A stretch of 64,000 nt of DNA. Origin: Nicotiana tabacum. Lineage: Eukaryota > Streptophyta > Magnoliopsida > Solanales > Solanaceae. Position numbers and translations under genes: made by a program. Below the pieces are notes generated by a model, which worked only from the letters and a program-made list of their open reading frames with translations, made no database searches and was not told the DNA's origin. This document shows positions 1 to 10,700 of the stretch, piece by piece. The stretch spans positions 98,994,411-99,058,410 of the forward strand of contig NC_134084.1 in assembly GCF_000715075.1 (NCBI RefSeq). The letters are read 5' to 3'. How positions within the stretch are numbered: the stretch's first letter is position 1; every line of letters starts with the position of its first letter.

Positions 1-619
1 CTTCAAATCGAAGGTAAATCACGAGATCACAAAGATCCAAAAGCTCCACTATAACAATAAGAGGGTCACAAAAGTTTTCCAAATTTTGTTACACAACAAG
101 TGCCAAACACGGAGCAACAATAGCAACAACTAATCAATTGAAGAAAGAGGAGAATCCACAAAAATGAAGTTGTCGTCTGAGGCTCGAAATCAGATGCTAC
201 GAGCCACCAAAACCGATCTCCACCTTTCAAATCAAAGATCAAAATGTTATGAGCACTTAGTCAAAATATCAACCCTATCCAACAGTTAACGAATCGGAAA
301 ACTTGATTTGAAGTTGGCTGGTCGGAATAAAAATCTGCAGCAAAATAAATACTTTTCGTCTCTCTTCTCTCTTGATGAAAGCTCTCTCAAAAACCACTCT
401 TATGTGCTTAAGTCTTTCAAATACTTGTATCAATGAGCATAGAATAATTCTCCAAGGTTGTCCTATTTATAGATCATGAGTGGTGCTTTCTCTTATGGCC
501 AAAAGCCACTCAAAACAGGAATAAACACCGAATCCAATTTCGAATAGGAATGAAAATAAAAAAAGAATAGGATTAGGCCATTGAGCCTTTGGATAGACAA
601 TATGGGCATGTGCCCAACA
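1..619 (-). repeat. copia 3' LTR (cut by window edge)
   Basis: Base 1 onward aligns with base 3652 onward, so about 71 bases of the LTR lie outside the window. It ends at CCCAACA (619), like the right copy. A TATA-like CTATAAATAGG lies on the minus strand near 462-472. Confidence 0.92.
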
Positions 620-634
620 AACTCCCCCTCTAGT
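620..634 (-). other. copia polypurine tract
   Basis: Immediately inside the 3' LTR the minus strand reads AGAGGGGGAGTT, a purine run in the position used to prime plus-strand DNA synthesis. Confidence 0.75.
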
Positions 635-653
635 CAAGGGGCCAAATGTGTCT

Positions 654-1180
654 TCAAGTAGAGAAACTATTGACAGGCTTCATGCCTGCCAATTTTCTAC
701 AAAACGCATGCTTATCTGCAAGCTTAACTACGAAGTCCTCAGGATGCTCCATATAAATCTCCTCATTTAAATCACCACGAAGAAAAACAGTCTTGGCATC
801 CATCTGCTCAACTTCTAAATCTAGAATTGCGGCTAAGCCTAGAACCACACGAATAGAAGACATCTTGACAACAAAGGAGAAAATTTCATCAAAATCAACT
901 CCTTCTTCTGGCCAAAACCTTTACCAACTAATCTTGCCTAGTATTTAGGCGCAGAGGTATGATTATCTTGCTTTATTATGGATATCCATTTGTTAGATAA
1001 AACTCTCTTACCTTTCGGTAATTTCACTAACTTATTTGTGCCATTCTCATAGAGTGACTTCATCTCATCTTCCATGACTTCGATCCACTGATCTTTGTAA
1101 GTATTTTGTATGGCTTTATCATAATTCTCAAGTTCTCCCATGTCAGTGAAAAGTACATACTCATCAGGAGGATAACACAT
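654..1180 (-). pseudogene. copia reverse transcriptase, N-terminal remnant
   Basis: Two minus-strand stretches match the start of copia RT. At 938-1180 is the segment ending in KRVLSNKWI, and at 654-863 the segment LDLEVEQMDAKTVFLRGDLN with EEIYMEHPEDF, which carries the first catalytic-region aspartate (QMDAKTVFL). The frame is broken between them. After about 655 the sequence passes straight to the polypurine tract, so the YVDD box, thumb and RNase H have been deleted. The 1181-1463 stretch is an acidic, Asp/Gln-rich linker in family members, and I see no intact frame there. Confidence 0.85.
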
Positions 1181-1463
1181 GGATGTTTGCTTCTCCCTTG
1201 TAGATCTTCTAAGAGAGGTTTCAGGAGCATTCAGTAGTTACCTGAGAAGGAATTGGTTGCTGATCAACCACAACTTCATCAACTGAAGCATCCATAACAT
1301 CTACACCATGATGATCATTTTGATCGTGATCAGTATCTCCATCATTGTCTTGGGTTCCTTCATGTGCAATAGGTGCCTTAACAATAGAAACTAGATCACT
1401 ATCAACTAAGCTCTCATTATTCTGAGAATCTATCTTTTCAGCTTTGTTAATATCTTCAATAGT

Positions 1464-2680
1464 CTAGTCTTCAAAGAATATTGCATCACGACTTCTAATA
1501 AGTTTATTGTCAACTAGGTCATAAAAACGATACCCAAACTCATCTTGACCATAACCGATAAAGATGCACTGCTTAGTTTTGACATCCAGTTTGGATCTCT
1601 CATCTTTAGGAACATGCACACAAGCTTTACACCTAAAAATTCTCAGGTGATCATAAGAAACATCTTTGGCAAACCAAACTCTGTCTGCGACATCACCATC
1701 CAAAGCAACAACATGAGACAAATTGATAATATAGGCAATAGTGTTAAGTGCTTCTGCCCAACATGTATTTGGAAGTTTAGCCTTTGAAAACAGGCATCTA
1801 ACTCTTTCAACTAGAGTTCTATTCATCTTCTCTGCCAAACCATTCAATTGAGGCGTCTTGGGCAGAGTTTTCTGATGATGAATTCCTTGTTCCTTGCAAT
1901 AGTTATCAAAGAGACCACAATATTCATCACCATTGTCAATGCGAATACATTTTAATTTCTTCCCCGTCTGTCTCTCAGCTAAGGCCTGAAATTCCTTAAA
2001 CATGCCAAGTGATTGATTTTTAGATTTCAAAGGATACACCTAGAGCTTACGAGAATGATCATCAATGAAGGTCACAAAATAAAGTGTGCCACCTTTTGAA
2101 TTTACTTTAAAAGGACCACACAAATCAGAGTATACTAGCTCCAATAAATCGGGTTTTCTTGAGAGAGGATGGCTATGAAAGAAATCCCTTTTCTGTTTGC
2201 TAGCTAAATAATAGATACACCTTTTCAGCTTTACTTGTTTTACTCCAGAAAGCAAATTTTTCTTAGCCAAACACATAATTCCCTTCTCGCTCATATGACT
2301 CAATCTTCTGTGCCACAATTCTGATAAAGTGTCACTTTCCACCAGATTTATGGAGTCATTAAGAATAGATCCATGTGTCACATATAAATGACCAGACTTG
2401 ACTCTTCGAGCCACTACTAACGAGCCCTTGGTGAACTTCCATTGGCCATTAAAGAGGGTATTATGGTAACCTTCATCGTCTAATCTTCCTTCGGAGACCA
2501 AATTAAAAGGGAAGTCTAGAGCCTGCTTGACATCTTGAAGAACTAACGTTGAACCATTACCAAACACCTTAACTTCACTGGCATTGCCCATCTATAACAC
2601 TCCGGAATCAACAAGAGTATAAGATGAGAAAAATCTTTTCTTGGTATGACATGTGAGGTAGCTCCAGAATCTACTATCCA
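1464..2680 (-). pseudogene. copia protease and integrase
   Basis: The aspartic protease motif WIVDSGATSHV lies near 2675 and is followed by the integrase zinc-binding region (LWHRRLSHMSEKG, then KRCIYYLAS, where the usual second Cys of the CxxC pair is Tyr). The catalytic core shows YSDLCGPF, TFIDDHS, RIDNGDEYCG and NGLAEKMNRTL, so the D, D and E residues are visible. An in-frame TAG near 2040 separates DDHSRKL from VYPLKSKNQ; family members have Trp there, so this is a TGG-to-TAG change. The C-terminal part (FRCKACVHVPKDERSKLD, then FIGYGQDEFGYRFYD) is the usual copia integrase tail. The reading frame is interrupted and the copy is not functional. Confidence 0.9.
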
Positions 2681-3545
2681 GCTCGTCTCATGGGATACCA
2701 AATTGATGACGTTTTCATCACAAGCAAAAAGAAGGTCATCTTGAACAATAACAACAACATTGTTCTCATTATTTTCAACTTTCTTTCCTTCTCTATTGTC
2801 TTGCAACAACTTGCGGCAAAACCTTTTGATATGTCCTTTCTTTCCACAGTGGTTGCATGTAATATTATGGTATTTGAACCTTGACTTACTTCTACTTTTA
2901 CCTCTATTCCTCGAGCCTCTTGTTCTATCTCTCCCCCGATCTTGTGTAACCAAGATATCTATTTGCGAGGACGAACCTTGAGATTTTATCCTTAATTCCT
3001 CGTTCAACATACCACTCTTGGCATATTCCATGGTCACCTTACCTCCAGGAGCTGAATTTATCAAAGAAACACGAAGAGTTTACCAAGAGTCAGGTAGAGT
3101 ATTAAGAAGCCACGGTCTTTATATCTCATTATCAAAATTAACTCCCATTCCAGACAGCTGATCAAGGACGCCCTGAAAATTATGTGATCAGGTATAGGGC
3201 TGCCTTCCTTGTATTTAAAGGTCTTCAATTGCTTTAGTAGGAACAACTTGTTGTTCCCAATTTTTGAAGCATAAAGAGTCTCTAACTTTTCCCACAATGA
3301 TCTCGTATGTGTCTCGTTCACAATATGGTTGCGAACATTATATTCTTCCCATTGTCGTATATATCAACATACTTGTTGGTGCTCGAAATCCCAATCTTTA
3401 TCAGCTATACTCTTGGGTTTATGAGCTGAAAAAGGGGTAGATGCATCTTCTTCACGAACAACAAATCTTTCATCTTGCTTCTCCAAATATTATAATTTCT
3501 CCCATTTAAACATACCATCTTGCTCATGTTCACCTCCATTCCGTA
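2681..3545 (-). pseudogene. copia gag (capsid and zinc knuckle)
   Basis: The minus strand encodes a gag start with LNGRNYNIWRSKMKDLL (near 3500), a capsid segment with SLWEKLETLYASKIGNNK (3061-3321), and a basic region followed by the knuckle CNHCGKKGHIKRFC (near 2840), which fits CX2CX4HX4C. Frames shift at about 3061 and between 3321 and 3405. The role would be RNA packaging into virus-like particles. This copy is broken. Confidence 0.88.
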
Positions 3546-3567
3546 CCAACCGGGATAAATAACCAAG

Positions 3568-3579
3568 GCTCTGCTACCA
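3568..3579 (-). other. copia primer binding site (initiator Met tRNA type)
   Basis: On the minus strand, one base inside the 5' LTR, the sequence TGGTAGCAGAGC is close to the initiator-Met tRNA site TGGTATCAGAGC. It fixes the element's strand. Confidence 0.8.
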
Positions 3580-3580
3580 C

Positions 3581-4271
3581 TGTTATGTCGAGGAAGAGAC
3601 AAACCCGAAAATAAAGAAGATAAAGAACACCAAATTTTAACGTGGAAAACCCTTCAAATCGAAGGTAAAAACCACTAGATCACAAAGATCCAAAAGGCTC
3701 CACTATAAAAATAAGAGGGTCACAAAAGTTTTTCAAATTTGGCTATACAACAAGTTCCAAACACGGAGCAGCAATATCAACAACTAATCAATTAAAGAAA
3801 GAAGAGAATCCACAAAAATGAAGCTGTTGTTCGAGGCTCAAAACAGATGTTACGAGCCACCAAAACCAATCTCCACCATTCAAATCAAAGACCAAGATGT
3901 TATGAACACCCAGTCAAAATATCAGCCATATCCAACAGTTAATGAATCGGAAAACTTGATTTGAAGTTGGCTGGTCGGAATAAAAATCTGCAGCAAAACA
4001 AATACTTTTTGTCTCTCTTCTCTCTTGATGAAAGCTCTCTCAAAAACCACTCTTATGTGCTTAAATCTTTCAAAGACTTGTATCAATGAGCATAAAATAA
4101 TTCTCCAAGGTTGTCCTATTTATAGATCATGAGTGGTGCTTTCTCTTAAGGCCAAACGCCACTAAAAATAGGAATAAACACCGAATCCAATTTCGAATAG
4201 GAATGAAAATAAAAAAGAATAGGATTAGGCCATTGGGCCTTTGGCTGGACAACATGGGCATGTACCCAACA
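3581..4271 (-). repeat. copia 5' LTR, complete
   Basis: A 691-bp LTR that begins TGTTATGTCG and ends ACCCAACA as written on the plus strand. It matches 1-619 closely, with small substitutions and indels. Confidence 0.93.
4116..4126 (-). promoter_or_regulatory. TATA box in copia 5' LTR
   Basis: The minus strand reads CTATAAATAGG. It is conserved in the other LTR at about 462-472, as expected for the U3 promoter. Confidence 0.65.
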
Positions 4272-5996
4272 GATGGTCCTATCTGGCTTTGATCTCTAAG
4301 GCCTTTGCAAACATAAGCTAGAGCTTGTTCACCATTTTCACATGTGTAAGTATTTGCACCAAGCTGAGAAACTATGGTTCTGCAAATCTTAAGTAGTAGT
4401 TCATTATCCTCTACTACCAAGATTGTCCTTCCTGCTAAAGGTAATCTATTACTAGATAACATCAACAGAAACATCTTGTATTTCTCCTTCTAGGCATGGA
4501 CTTCTAGACCTCATTGGAGTATTCAGAATCTTGATTCTTGAAGTTCTTTCCTCCCTTACTTCTTGTGTAATGGTTGGTAAGATTGTATCTCCAAACTCTG
4601 CTACAAATCCGAGGACATGATATAAACAAGAACCATGTAGTGGTTTTGCCATGACTACATCTATAACTGTTGAAGGTAGCTTATCCTCATCTATGCCTGG
4701 TTTATCGAGCCAAACAACTCGAAGGGAGATATTCTTCGGGAAGTCCTTTCGAAATTCAGCCATAACACGACTTATTTCTCGCAATGGTCCAACACTTGTG
4801 TCAATTATGATCAAGATGAATCTTATAACTGCACTCTTAGAATAAAGTCCTCTACCCCTCATCTGAATGGATGGGATATAATCATCATATGTTCCATCTA
4901 AAGCACTAAGGGGAATTTCCTTTGATTTCCCTAAAGATGATGAGTTATATGACAGAAAGGTGATTAATTTCCTTTTCACCTTCTTGAGAGTAGGAGAAAA
5001 CTGGTCGAGCCACTTCACAACATGTGCCCTTAACCCTATGTTTATCATGAATCTATGAAGAACTTTTCTTCTTTCCTCCTCCCTAATGAAAAGAATGACA
5101 TCGGATCCTTCTGGTTTCTGATGGCTACTGATACTATTAATTGCTTGATGTTTTTGAACATGAGACTGACATGCTATAAGAAAAATGTTGCATCGAAAGC
5201 AATTGCCCTTTTCGCCAATATCATTATCAATGATACCTATTTCACCTCCCATTAACCGAACCTAAAAAGCAAGAAAGAAATATGAGATATGAGGTAATAA
5301 GTTCATTAAATTCTTTCTGAGGTAATAAGTTTATTAAATTATACTTGTAATGCTTTCTGCTTTAGCAGAAACTCGTTTACATGTAGCTGAACAAATTCTT
5401 GAGTTTTCATGCATACCTTTGTTGTTAGTTCACACATAATTAAAGGACGTTATATATTGGCGATGTTTCTAGTATAATGAAAGTGTAAACTGAAAGCTGG
5501 TAGTCCGGTGCACTAAGCTCCCGCTATACGCAGAGTCCGGAAAAGGGTCGGACCACAAGGGTCTATTGTACGCAGCCTTACCCTTCGTTTTTGTAAGAGG
5601 TTATTTCCACTGCTCGAATCCGTTACCTCCTGGTCACATGACAACAACTTTGCCAGTTACATCAAGGCTCTCCTTCAGTATAATGAAAGTCTCTTGGAGA
5701 AATATGAGTACTAAAAAGAGACTTCAATACCACTGATAAAACAAGAAATTAACCTGAAATTAATAGGAAATTCTTTAACCTTTAGTGTGTGTGTGTCTAT
5801 GTATCACATATATGAGGTGCAGAACACACTGACTCATTCTGGATGGTGTATGGTAAAAGACATGTGCCAAATACTGAATAATGCCAAGCCCCAAGCAGGT
5901 GCCTGCTTTTCCATAATTAGGAGTTGTCTCATTCACTTGAACATAATTCTCAAAAACTGATTTATGTTTCTCTTTAGGAATTCCTTTCCCTGTATA
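4272..5996 (-). pseudogene. CKI1-like hybrid histidine kinase remnant
   Basis: Minus-strand pieces match the C-terminal half of a plant hybrid histidine kinase of the CKI1 type, a membrane sensor kinase of the two-component phosphorelay. Exon 1 (about 5850-5996) carries the ATP-binding G boxes: TGKGIPKEK, SVFENYVQV, then GTCLGLGI, where the usual GTGLGLG has Cys. An intron follows (about 5266-5849); its acceptor TTTTTAG precedes VRLMGGEIGI. Exon 2 (4452-5265) holds the linker up to the receiver. At 4452-4474 the frame shifts into LAGRTILVVEDNELLLKI, the start of a receiver domain (VEDN is the acidic pocket). The receiver is cut at 4271 by the copia element, and the chromovirus cuts the ATPase domain at 5997. 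The H-box side and the phospho-acceptor Asp are not in the window. I am confident of the kinase family and less so of the CKI1 assignment. Confidence 0.8.
5485..5676 (-). mobile_element. Au/TS-type tRNA-derived SINE with perfect target duplication
   Basis: A 192-bp short interspersed element on the minus strand inside the kinase intron. The minus strand carries an A box TGGCAAAGTTG (5645-5655) and a B-box-like GGATTCGAGCA (5611-5621), the internal Pol III promoter. Downstream is the Au-family body with CTGCGTACAATAGACCC and AGCGGGAGCTTAGTGCACCG. It is flanked by a perfect 14-bp duplication AGTATAATGAAAGT at 5471-5484 and 5677-5690, which proves insertion by target-primed reverse transcription. 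It has no coding capacity and would rely on LINE proteins. Confidence 0.88.
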
Positions 5997-6319
5997 TGAT
6001 ACACGAATATTAGAAGGGTGGTTAGTTAAGGAATTCAAAAGGTAGTTAAGACAGTTAGTTGGAAATTCAAAAAGTAGTTAGAGTTAGTTAAAGTTGTTAC
6101 AAGAGTTAGTTGGAAGATGTTAGTTGGAAGAATCAGTTAGTCGAAGAAATCTATTAGAAGCTCAATCATTTCATAAAATGTAGTAGATATAAATACATTT
6201 ATAATCAACAAAGTTACATATATGAAAAGGTAGTTACATATAACTCTAACTACTTCTTCTTCTTCTCTCTTTCAACATTGCGATCCTCGAGTTAGTTAAC
6301 ATCCTGCAATCGCATAACA
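5997..6319 (+). repeat. chromovirus 5' LTR
   Basis: A 323-bp LTR from TGATACACG to CGCATAACA, followed after one base by the primer binding site. Its first roughly 200 bases match the 3' LTR at 45154 onward. Beyond the TATA box the two LTRs no longer align. Confidence 0.85.
6188..6195 (+). promoter_or_regulatory. TATA box of chromovirus 5' LTR
   Basis: TATAAATA, conserved in the 3' LTR at 45331-45338, just before the point where the two LTRs diverge. Confidence 0.6.
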
Positions 6320-6320
6320 T

Positions 6321-6332
6321 TGGTATCAGAGC
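6321..6332 (+). other. chromovirus primer binding site
   Basis: TGGTATCAGAGC, the perfect initiator-Met tRNA complement used by most Ty3-gypsy elements. A second, mutated copy (TGATATCAGAGC) lies 335 bp downstream in the duplication. Confidence 0.9.
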
Positions 6333-6544
6333 TTCCAATCTTTGGAATCATGGCAAAATGTACTCGATCAACTGATAACTCAATTGAAGAACCATCTGAT
6401 TTGCGTGAATTGATGCAGAAGTTAGTTGCAGATATTGGGTCTTTAGATGGAGGGGTCTCCAATCTGAGACGTCTGGATCAGACTGTTCTAGAACTCAAAG
6501 AACAGTTGACTCATTCTGGTGAAAAGACATCCATTTCCTATTCT

Positions 6545-6565
6545 ACTCTACCTTCTTCTTCTTCT

Positions 6566-6600
<35 letters not shown>
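6545..6600 (+). repeat. (CTT)n microsatellite
   Basis: A run of TTC/CTT units at the junction of the 335-bp duplication. In the first gag frame it is read as a polyserine tract that runs into a stop. Confidence 0.9.
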
Positions 6601-6684
6601 TCTCTTTCAACATTGCGATACTCGAGTTAGTTAAACTCCTGCAATCACATAACATTGATATCAGAGCTTCCAATCTTTGGAATC

Positions 6685-7800
6685 ATGGCAAAAGGTACTC
6701 GATCAACTGATAACTCAATTGAAGAACCATCTGATCTGCGTGAATTGATGCAGAAGTTAGTTGCAGATATTGGGTCTTTAGCTGGAGGGATCTCCAATCT
6801 GTGACGTCTGGATCAGATTGTTCTAGAACTCAAAGAACAGTTGACTCATTCTGGTGGAAATCGAAGGGATAAGACTCATACACAACATGAAGGCAAACCA
6901 TCTAATGAAAGGTCACCAAGAGAAAAGTGCCCTGCCAGTTATAACCATCACAATTTCAATTTCTCGACATGGTCGAGGATGGAATTCTTGAGGTTTAATG
7001 GTGAAGATCTGAAGTCATGGCTATTCAAAATTGAGCAATTCTTTTCCATGGAGAAGGTGCCTGCTGAAGAAAGAGTGGAGGTGGCTGCAATGCCGTTAGA
7101 AGGCGAAGCTATACAGTGGCATCTAGCATTTATGAGGTATAGACAATATCTCCAACCATCTACATGGACTGAGTATGTAATGGCAATGGTGGAACGATTT
7201 GGAGTCGACTTTGATGATCCTATGGAGGAAATTAAGAAAATTAGGCAAACTAGTACTGTCAAGGAGTATCAAGCTATTTTTGAAAGAAATCTCACAAGAG
7301 TTAATCTGTCACAAGAGAATGCCATCAGTTGTTTTCTTGGTGGACTGAAACATAAGTTGAATATTGCTGTAAAACTCACAAATCCCACCACCTTATCCTA
7401 GGTGTATAAGACTGCTAGGATGCAGGAGGCTTAATTAGCTGCTATTAGACAACCTCCAATAGTCAGCTATGCATCAAACAATGCTCCCAAAAAGATCATG
7501 GATCAAAGGAACAATAGCAGGCCAATGTTACCAACTCCTAGCCAAGGTAATGTTGGGACTTCTAAAGGATTCAATAGAAGAACATTAAGTATAGAAGAAA
7601 TGAATTAAAAAAGGGCAAGTGGGTTATGCTACTTCTGCAATGAGAAGTATGTACCTGTGTATAAGTGTAAGAATGCCAAACAGATATATGTATTGGAACT
7701 AAAGGGAATGGAGGATGGACATGACATAGAGGTGGAGGGTGAACTGATACTATAAGAGGAAGAGTTCAATCAACTAGAACTAGCTCAACCCATAGAGTAG
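6685..7800 (+). pseudogene. chromovirus gag
   Basis: The second copy of the duplicated start (ATG 6685) leads into gag with an in-frame TGA near 6803, then an open stretch at 6841-7401 that includes the capsid region: FLRFNGEDLKSWLFKIEQFF, AIQWHLAFM, YQAIFERNLTRV, FLGGLKHKLN. A zinc knuckle remnant, CYFCNEKYVPVYKC, lies near 7628. The His of the usual CX2C...HxC pattern is Tyr, a CAT-to-TAT change. In-frame stops occur at 7399 and several points further on, mostly where CAA or CAG is expected. It would bind RNA and form the capsid; this copy is dead. Confidence 0.88.
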
Positions 7801-9314
7801 ATGGAGATTTCTATCCATGCTCTAAATGGTTCTTTAGGCTACAGAACTCTGAAGGTGACTGGGTATCATGCTAAAAAGGCCTTGAACATACTGATTGATA
7901 CGGGGAGTTCACATAATTTTATAGATCCTGATTTGGTTCATCATTTGGGATGTAAGATCAGATCAACTACTCCTCAAATGGTGGCTGCTGCTAATGGAAA
8001 TATGATGGTGGACAGAATGTGTACCATCACATGGCTGTTGCAAGGTGCTGAGTTTTCAGCAGAATTCCTATTACTACCACTAGGCTCTTGTGGGGTAGTA
8101 TTAGGAGTGCGATGATTGCTAACTCTGGGAGATATAAAGATGAATTTCAGGAAGCTAACCATGGAGTTTTGGTATAAAGGGAGAAAACATCTTCTGAGAG
8201 GAGTTGGCAATCAAGTCATGGTTCAAGAAGCTGGAAAAATAGCCAAACATATAGGTAGCACTTCTCAGTTATGCATGATTCAAGTAGTGCCTATGGAGAG
8301 TGTCGGAGAACATTGGCATGCATTTAAGGCTAAGGAAGAACCTAAAACAAACATTAGATTAGCTCACTTGTTATCTGAGTATTCTAACTTATTTGAGGAA
8401 CCTACTAAACTACTTCCTTCTAAAGGTGTATTTGACCATAGAATTCTGTTGCATAAGGATACTGAACCTGTAAATAAAAGACACTATAGGTATCCTTCTA
8501 TGAAAAAGAATATCATTGAGGCCTTAGTACAACAGATGCTTGATCAAGGCATCATACAACCTAGTTGTAGTCCCTTTGCATCACCAGTGGTCTTGGTAGG
8601 AAAAAGGGATGGCACATGGAGACTTTGTGTAGATTATAGGGATCTGAACAAACATATTATGAAGAACAAGTTTCCCATTCCAATTGTGAAATACTTGTTA
8701 GATGAGTTAGGGGGATCTAGAATTTTTTTCTAAAATAGACGTAAGGTCGGGCTACCATCAACTTAGGATGGCAAAGGAGGATGTGCCCAAAACTGCTTTC
8801 AGAACTCACTTAGGTCATTTTAAATACCTGGTTATGCCTTGGCCTCTCAAATGCTCCTGAAACTTTTTAGGGATTAATGAACTCTATCTTTCACAAGTTT
8901 CTTAGGAAACATATGCTGGTTTTCTTTGATGATATACTAATCTACATCAAAACTATGGAAGATCATTTCATTCACCTAAGGTCTGTCTCTGTGGAGATGA
9001 TGAAGCATCAATTATTTGCTAAGAGGAGCAAATGCTTCTTTGGAGTCCACAAAATTGAGTATTTAGGCCACTTTATTACAACTGAAAGAGTCTCTATTGA
9101 TCCTCACAAAATAGAAGCTGTGAGGAATTGGCCTACACCAACTACACTCAAGCAGTTAAGAGGATTTCTAGGCCTAGCTGGATACTATAGGAGGTTTATC
9201 AAGAACTTTGGTATGATTTGCAAACCATTAACTGAATTGACCAAGAAGAGCAATTTCAAATGGTCATCAGTTGCTGATGCAGCTTTTGCTGAATTAAAAG
9301 AGGCACTTACTTAG
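7801..9314 (+). pseudogene. chromovirus protease and reverse transcriptase
   Basis: Protease at 7801-8115 shows the active-site motif LIDTGSSHNFID and ends in GVVLGVR before a TGA at 8113 where the family has Trp. RT starts in 8116-8733 with QGIIQPSCSPFASPVVLV and DGTWRLCVDYRDLNKH. A frameshift sits in the T-run near 8724-8730, and several short frames cover the palm up to MLVFFDDILIY (near 8911), where both catalytic Asp residues remain. The thumb follows (EYLGHFITTERVSIDPHKIE and GFLGLAGYYRRFIKNFG) up to a TAG at 9312. The role is DNA synthesis on element RNA; this copy is inactivated by stops and frameshifts. Confidence 0.9.
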
Positions 9315-9542
9315 GCACCTGTCTTAGCTTTACTTAATTCCAGAAAGACATTCATTGTGGAGACTGATGCAAGGGGTTATGGTATAGGGGCAATACTCAT
9401 GAAAGAAGGGCATCCAATAGCCTTTATTAGCAAAGCTCTGTCACATAGACATGCTGCCTTATCTGTCTATGATAGGGAGTTATTAGCTATTGTTCATGCA
9501 GTTTCTAAATAGTCACAATACCTGCTAGGACAGAAGTTTATT
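9315..9542 (+). pseudogene. chromovirus RNase H, first part
   Basis: Translation gives FIVETDARGYGIGAILMKEG, HPIAFISKALS and YDRELLAIVHAV, the start of the Ty3-gypsy RNase H. A TAG near 9511 replaces Trp. The frame is broken at 9542 inside GQKFI by insertion of the coding-less element and continues at 19387. Confidence 0.88.
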
Positions 9543-10555
9543 ATAACAACCCGACCTGTCGTTTTGAACTTTTGTACTTTGATCGCCAGTTCCCGGGCAT
9601 GACTTGCCCCGCGTAACGTATTATGACTGATGTAGATTGTTGGTTTTGGTTTTCAAGAAAAATCGGAATGAATTTGAAGGAACAGTCTCAGTTGAAAGCT
9701 TTGAATTTGAAAGGTTTGACTAAGAGTTGATTTATTTGTATATGAGCTCGGATCGGAAATTTTATGTTTGGATAGTTTCGTTGGGTGATTTATGACTTAG
9801 GAGCGCGATCAGAATGCATTTTGGAAGTCCGTGGAAGGATTTGGCTTGAATTGGCAAAGTTAATATTTTGGCAAATTCTGGTTGATAGGTGAGATTTTGA
9901 TTTGAGGGTCGGAATGGAATTCCGAGAGTTGCTGCAGCTTTGTTATGTCATTTGTGATGTGTGTGCAAAATTTCAGGTCATTTGGTCGACTTTTTGATCG
10001 AATTCAGATTTCAGAAGTTTTGGAATTCTTAGGCTTGAATCTGAGGGTGATTTGATGTTTTGATGTTGTTTTGAGCGTTCCGAAGGTTGGAACAAGTTTG
10101 AATTATGTTATGGGGTGTGTTGGCATGTTTGGTCGGGGTCCCATGAGTCTCGGATAAGTTTTGGAAGAGTTTTTGGAAGATTTTGCCGTTTTGAGCATAA
10201 GCATGTAATGATCCAAAGATCCATTTTTAGTTCTAGAGATCGAAATTTGATTTAGAGACTTTCGGAATTTTGATAATGAATTATAGGATTGATCTGGAAA
10301 GTTTGGTCTAATTTTATCAAGTCGCGATTGAGTTTTTGACACGGAACATGAGTTAATTGTTTAACGAGCGAAATGGGTATTGAACTAAGCAAATGAGCTC
10401 CGAATTGAGTTTCGACTGAAGGTCTATGTTCATATTATTATTTGTGACTCATAGGAACAAGAATCATCGAATTCCGAGTTCGTATGATGGAGTTAGATCC
10501 TTTTAAGTGAAAAGAAAAGCTGCTGCAATTTTCTGGGTAGTTTCTGCATTTTTTG

Positions 10556-10700
10556 CACATGTGAACAGTGACCTCACCTACGTGAATAGTCCGTGTATAG
10601 TACCCCATGAACAGTACCGTGTACAGTACCCCCGTAACAGTACCGTGAACAGTACCCCCATGAACAGTACCCCCGTGAACAGTCGTGAACAGTACTGGAC
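10556..10700 (+). repeat. GTGAACAGTACCCC short tandem repeats in LARD-1 left LTR
   Basis: Roughly eight degenerate copies of a 10-14-bp unit containing GAACAGTACC. The same array occurs in the right LTR at about 17484-17582 with a different number and order of units. Confidence 0.85.

Larger units (their letters stand above)
1..4271 (-). mobile_element. Ty1-copia LTR retrotransposon, internally deleted
   Basis: A minus-strand element bounded by two copies of one LTR; its left LTR runs off the window. Reading leftward from the right LTR come a primer binding site, gag with a CCHC knuckle, protease, integrase and only the first part of reverse transcriptase, followed directly by a polypurine tract. 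The order protease-integrase-RT is the copia order. The RT palm and RNase H are missing, so this copy cannot move alone. It interrupts a histidine kinase pseudogene exactly at its right edge (4271/4272). The target duplication cannot be checked because the other flank is outside the window. Confidence 0.93.
6257..6855 (+). repeat. 335-bp tandem duplication of U5, PBS and gag start
   Basis: Sequence 6257-6520 (end of LTR, PBS, gag ATG and first roughly 55 codons) recurs at 6592-6855 with an offset of 335 bp; for example TTCAACATTG occurs at 6271 and 6606, and the gag ATG at 6350 and 6685. The two copies are joined by a CTT microsatellite, which also occurs at the start of copy 1, so slippage or unequal exchange between CTT tracts is the likely origin. 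Confidence 0.9.

Noticed and set aside
6320..6634. Polyserine protein
   Set aside because: It is the duplicated gag start reading through a CTT microsatellite into a stop.
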